The position numbers were made by a program, and so were the translations under genes. The notes below the pieces were generated by a model that was given only the letters and a program-made list of their open reading frames with translations, made no database searches and was not told where the DNA came from. From NCBI RefSeq assembly GCF_949628265.1, contig NC_088790.1, forward strand, positions 18,418,545 through 18,482,544: DNA of 64,000 nt, given 5' to 3'. This document shows, in pieces, positions 59,509 to 64,000 of this stretch. Numbering within the stretch: position 1 is the stretch's first letter; every line of letters begins with the position of its first letter. Source of the DNA: Cloeon dipterum (lineage: Eukaryota; Arthropoda; Insecta; Ephemeroptera; Baetidae).

Positions 59509-62365
59509 GATTCGTGCACGCACATTTTTACTATGTTGATGTAGGTCTCTATAGGCGAAATATTTTTATTCTTTGGTTTTAGCGATTAATGAAATTTCTA
59601 AAGAGTTAAATCCAATGCTATAACGTTAAAATTAGATTTTTGGAGCCAGTTTTCGTAAAATCAACTTGCTTTTAATGAATTGTATTATCTCTTATATCTT
59701 ATAGTATAGTAAGCTTGTCCTTTTGACATGAAAAGTATTTTCGTTATAATGTCGGCAATGACACAACAATGTTGATGCTCTTTCAAAGTTGTACATTAAT
59801 GAAATTTTACCTGAATGGAACAAAAACTGTTTCTCAAATTGATTTTGATGTATTTGGTCATAACTCCAATGCGCTGTAAATCACTGAAATTGTTGAAGCA
59901 AAAAATTAAGTCCACTGAACTTTATACGCATTACTCAATACTATACGTGAGTCAGATTACACGAACATGGAGCTTGAACTACTACTCTTATGAAATGCAA
60001 CATTTGATATCAACTCAATTTTAACCCTAGCACTAATACAACTAATTAAATCTCCTGTGATCTGTGATTAATGGTTTACATATACTCAAAGCTATTAGAA
60101 ATTCATGATCGTTTCTATATTAGGTAAAAAACTGACTCTTTCAGTAGTGTTTTCAAACAAATTTTTGAAACTCACGAGTGTTTTAATACACTTTGGTTCT
60201 TTAGCTATTAAGCTGGTGTTCTAATATTCATTTAAACTTACACAAAAATTTAATAATCTTCAACTCGAGAAAATTTGATGGAAGAATTTTTTAAACGTCA
60301 TTTAGGCGGCGAAAAGAATCTAAAGACCTCATAAAATGAGCTTAATACCGTCGTGTTATACATGTTCGTTAAAATACAGATTCAAATGTGGCAACTCAAC
60401 TTTGGTGATTACAAAATGACTTTTTAGTGTAAATTATTTAAGTCGACAACACTTCCCTTTCCGTCTCAAAAACGAATTATATGAATTTATGTCATAGAAT
60501 ATACAATGGAGAAGGGGGAAAGTTTTCTGGGCGCTTTATTCAGATTTAATTTTTGTATGTCATTAATAATTAAGGCCTGGCATTTTGTATTCAACTGAAA
60601 GTCTTGAGTTTTCTTAAGAAAGGAACCCTCTTCTTATAAGCGGAAAGGAAATACAGCGACATCCCATAAAATTCATTCGTTCATATTTTCCCACGAAAAA
60701 GTTTATTATTTGAACTTCGCTCGCGAGTCGCGACTGATCTTTCACCCTCTCTGTACAAACAAAACGAGCGACAGACGACGCGATTTGGATTTAGGTATGG
60801 AAGCGAAATAATCATCAGTGCGGCGCGGCGGCCTTTACGCCTTGCACCGCGAATTTCCCGGGGCGCTCCGCAATTTATTGAGCCATCAAGCACGCGGAGT
60901 GTGCGGCTTGATTTTCCCGCCAGCAGTCGGTCAAATCAGTCAAAAAGCACCTGCTGCTGGTGGCATGTGACCCGGCACACTGCACGCACCCGAGCAGTCG
61001 GAAAGAAACCGCCTGTCTCGCCCTTATTGAATCAATTTGCCCGATTTATTGGGCGCAATCAGTCTTGCCGCGCCACGCCAACCACTGCAGAACGATCGAA
61101 TCATCGAGTCGCGCGCGCCAGCGAGCGACAAGCCCACAAGTGATTTTTTTTATTCAAGTCCTGCTCTTCTTACGCTAAGACCGGAAGTGGAGTGAATTAA
61201 CATGCGGAGCCGGAACAAAGAAAAAGAGCTGCAGGCACTTTGCCACCCTGGCTGAACCGTCTCGACTTCTTCCTCCTTCTCTCGAAACCACCAAGATTCG
61301 GGCGCGAAAGTTTATCTTTGTGCCCGAATTAATTGAATAAATAACCGTACAGCCGCTAACCCATTTGAAAACCAACGAGCAAGGTAAATTTATTATTTTG
61401 CCTAAACGAGTTCAGAATACAAGCAAGCGCACATTTGAATTTAAACACTGCTGATCGCGTTTTCCAATCTGCAGAATATACTGCTGGCGTTAGAATGAAT
61501 GATACAGCGTAACTCGCTTTTCAATCGACGGCGAGAATCCTTTTGAAACGACGAGACTGCATCAGTGAATTATAATTTGTAGCGCGCACAACAGTGGAAG
61601 GGCAAAAAACTCATCAAAAGCCGACCAGTGATTAATTACAGCAAATGTGCTCGCCCGAATTCACTTTGCGCCCGGCGCAAATAGGATTAAAAATATAAAT
61701 ATAGTGATTTTATCACACAACAGGGCGTATAGCGTTTTTTGCAAAACTAATTTTACTAATTTAAAAAAAAAACGAATGAGATACATTGGTTTGTATTTTA
61801 TATTTTTTTTTTTTGAAAAGACGCTATGTTAAAATAATAAAATTAAGACCGATATCAAATCTTGGAAAGAATTGTTTTCCAATTTTTAATTTTTCATAAT
61901 TAAAATGTTAATCAAATGGGAACGTAAATGGATCAATAGTATGTGATTATGTTTTTAAACTAAATCCAAAGTAAATGAACACGTATACATCCTAAATCTC
62001 ACATTCATCACGGTGAGTGCCGCACGTGACCCGTTGGTGGGGAACTGCTCTTTCAGGTCCCTCAGAGTCTACGAGAGCTTAAACAAAAGGTGAATCATAT
62101 TAATACCATACCATCTCAGATGCCGTTGGCGAAAAGGCCGACTCTCTATAATATCCTCCGTTAAATTGAGAATAAATTCCAAATTTGTGATTTTCACTTA
62201 ATTTTTGAAACCACTATGTAGCAAAATACAGTATGTTTTCTTTGAGGTTAATTAATGAACATTTTATCACATTAAAATGTGGAACCTTTGAAATCTGGGG
62301 AAAAAATGCAAATCATTATCTAATCTACAGTGACGAGGTGAAAAAATTCCATATAGAACCTCATT

Positions 62366-62395
62366 AGCGACAGCCAGAAATGTCTGGTGTCATGC
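62366..62395. other. Strong short hairpin
   Basis: GACA-g-CCAGA and TCTGG-TGTC pair around an AATG loop (62369-62391), extended outward by a short AGC/GCT. A further CGAGGT/ACCTCG pair flanks it at about 62336 and 62407. The outer arms are of unequal length, unlike a typical pre-miRNA. Confidence 0.4.
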
Positions 62396-62426
62396 TTAAA
62401 TTAACGACCTCGTTCAGTGAAATTGC

Positions 62427-62443
62427 GATTGATTGATTGATTG
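62427..62443. repeat. GATT tetranucleotide repeat
   Basis: Four GATT units, immediately beyond the 62.3-kb hairpin. Confidence 0.85.
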
Positions 62444-63324
62444 CACTCATATACATACAGTTGGCGAGTGGATCTGTCTACCGTGCAGCCTTGATGGTAT
62501 CATAATGCGATTTTAATGAATAATGAGAGGACCAGTGTATACATGTTACAATCCATTTTACTTTGTTGTATATGACAAAAAATATGCAATAATTGAAACG
62601 ATGAGTGCAGCAAATGTATGGAATATATTTCCAAAGCTTTACAAACAATATCCAGTAATAAATATGTAAATCATCACTTTTCAACAAAAGATAGCTAGGA
62701 AACTGCACCTATTTTACTCTCATATGAAAGGGTTTCATTTTTCCAATATATTCATTAAAGCTAGTTTTTCACATTACAGTAATAATATATCTCACACAGT
62801 GTTAGAAAAATAGACGAGATTAGAATATTTATTACACCTCGGTGTACAAAACATTAAATTTACCATATTTTATAAAGTTGATAGAGTTAGGAAACACTTT
62901 TTACATTTGGCAGCTTAATAGGTATTAGAAAAATAACTTTAAATGATCTGTTCTAAAACAAATAATACATTACAAAAAAAACCTATTAGTATATTTAAAA
63001 AATGGCAGCTTTTCCGATCCCTCCTCAAAACGCGAAGACCCTGCGGAACGAAAGCTGCAATTGCCGTATCGATTTTTCTCCGATATATCAGCTTGCCGCC
63101 CAAACAATTAGCGCGAGTGCGTGGGCGGGAAGTATAAGCTTTCGAAATCGACACGACGAGGGCCAGGTGAGGTGAGGAGGAGGAGACAGGGAGGAGGTTC
63201 GTCGGTTGGTTTCACACCAGCAGCCCCTGCAGCACCCTTCGCCCCCGGTGCTGCCGCTCGCTGTCGCGAAAATGCGCGCACTCAGCAGCCGGCAGCACAA
63301 TCGTCTCGGCCATTGTTGGTCCCG

Positions 63325-63344
63325 CACACACACACATACACACA
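63325..63344. repeat. CA-rich microsatellite
   Basis: CA repeat with one interruption (cacatacaca), inside a GC island. Confidence 0.8.
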
Positions 63345-63749
63345 TTCGTCATCATTGTTTTCGTAATTCGCCTGCACTTGCGCACCCCCTCGTCTCTAAT
63401 TACGCTCGCGTTCGTGTACATACGCAATCCAGGGATGTGAAACACAGTTGGATTATGTGCGATTGAATATTCCCAAGTCGATTGGAGTTTGAGGGGTCCT
63501 TATTGCTGCACTCAAATAATTTAGTAGTGTGCATTACTGTTGATTGCCGTTGATATTAATGCGTCTCTTGGGCTTAACAAATCAACTACTCTGCTTCAAG
63601 AGTCTTTGATATCTAAATTAGTTTTATTGTGTTTTGAAAGATAAATAAAATAATCATGTTTGAATAATTTTATAACGCCTGCAGCTCTTTGACATGATGC
63701 TTGAATATGAACATTAATTAAGGCAGATTTTATTGATATTTCCCAATCG

Positions 63750-63770
63750 CCTGTTTTGCACATCCCCGGC
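63750..63770 (+). repeat. Shared 21-bp word, copy 2
   Basis: Same word as at 50427-50447, with G at the single variable base. Confidence 0.7.
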
Positions 63771-64000
63771 ACAAACGCGTGAGAGAGATGAAGAGGGCCA
63801 GGCGGGACACCATTGTTTTTTTCTCGCTCTATGTGCACTATAGTTCCCTCTCATTAACGTCTTCCAGCCGCCGCCGCCGCATTGTTCCGCCGCTGCCTAT
63901 ATTCGCGATTCGCGAAATCTCTGGCTCGCCGCGCGGCGTGAGAAATGCTAGTGTGAAGTGGAGGTTGCTGCTGCCGCCCCGCAGCTTTTGTCTCTGTTCG

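Larger units (their letters stand above)
43154..64000 (+). other. Ephrin intron 1 (incomplete), with GC islands
   Basis: More than 20.8 kb without a recognisable exon, following the ephrin donor at 43154. AT-rich stretches alternate with GC-richer islands at about 43780-44250, 45770-46440, 47480-48000, 49270-49660, 50320-50870, 51200-51740, 52380-52960, 53280-53640, 54000-54350, 55320-55960, 56420-56920, 57290-57830, 58440-59240, 60660-61380, 63010-63480 and 63750-64000. I place these limits by eye. The islands are likely regulatory elements; some may be alternative exons or belong to unrecognised non-coding RNAs. Confidence 0.5.

Overview
This window looks like nuclear DNA of an arthropod, most likely an insect; I cannot place the order. 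The reasons are spliced genes with GT-AG introns (many of 50-100 bp), AATAAA/ATTAAA poly(A) signals, AT-rich non-coding DNA with more GC-rich exons, and a neuropeptide receptor exon that best fits the arthropod ecdysis-triggering hormone receptor. I see no operons, viral genes, CRISPR arrays, tRNA/rRNA genes or intact transposons. Gene identities come from recognising protein families in the translated exons; no database search was possible.

Layout. (1) 1-9,177: the last coding exon of an ETHR-like GPCR (5295-6042, +) in AT-rich DNA; its earlier exons lie before the window. (2) 9,178-33,863: a gene-dense block of seven genes whose exon phases I could chain completely: COMMD5 (+), a CTTNBP2NL/Nausicaa-like coiled-coil actin regulator (+), TBC1D7 (+), an ARMC10/ARMCX-like armadillo protein (-), SPRYD3 (-), GPKOW (+) and a CRTAP/SC65-like ER protein (-). 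TBC1D7 and ARMC10 converge. SPRYD3 and GPKOW diverge from a promoter of about 370 bp with YY1/Pho-like motifs. GPKOW and the CRTAP-like gene converge with about 300 bp between stop codons. (3) 33,864-64,000: 9 kb of intergenic DNA, then exon 1 of an ephrin (43041-43153, +), then more than 20 kb with no further recognisable ephrin exon. This part alternates AT-rich stretches with GC-richer islands of roughly 300-700 bp, as expected for a developmental regulatory landscape.

The genes do not form one pathway. Several act on membranes and signalling: TBC1D7 in the TSC complex upstream of mTORC1, COMMD5 in Commander endosomal recycling, the CTTNBP2NL-like protein in cortactin/STRIPAK actin control, ephrin in contact signalling and ETHR in moulting behaviour. 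GPKOW belongs to splicing and the CRTAP-like protein to collagen maturation.

The most unusual observation is in TBC1D7. Besides a canonical short form with its own intronic poly(A) signal, two further exons in matching phase extend it to 550 residues, with three 15-residue tandem repeats and a C-terminal hydrophobic segment like a tail anchor. Other points: a GC-AG intron and two open, multiple-of-three candidate exitrons in the CTTNBP2NL-like gene, a GPKOW that ends in an RS-like tail instead of a second KOW module, a 21-bp word shared by two ephrin-intron islands, and an exon- and hairpin-like cluster near 62 kb.
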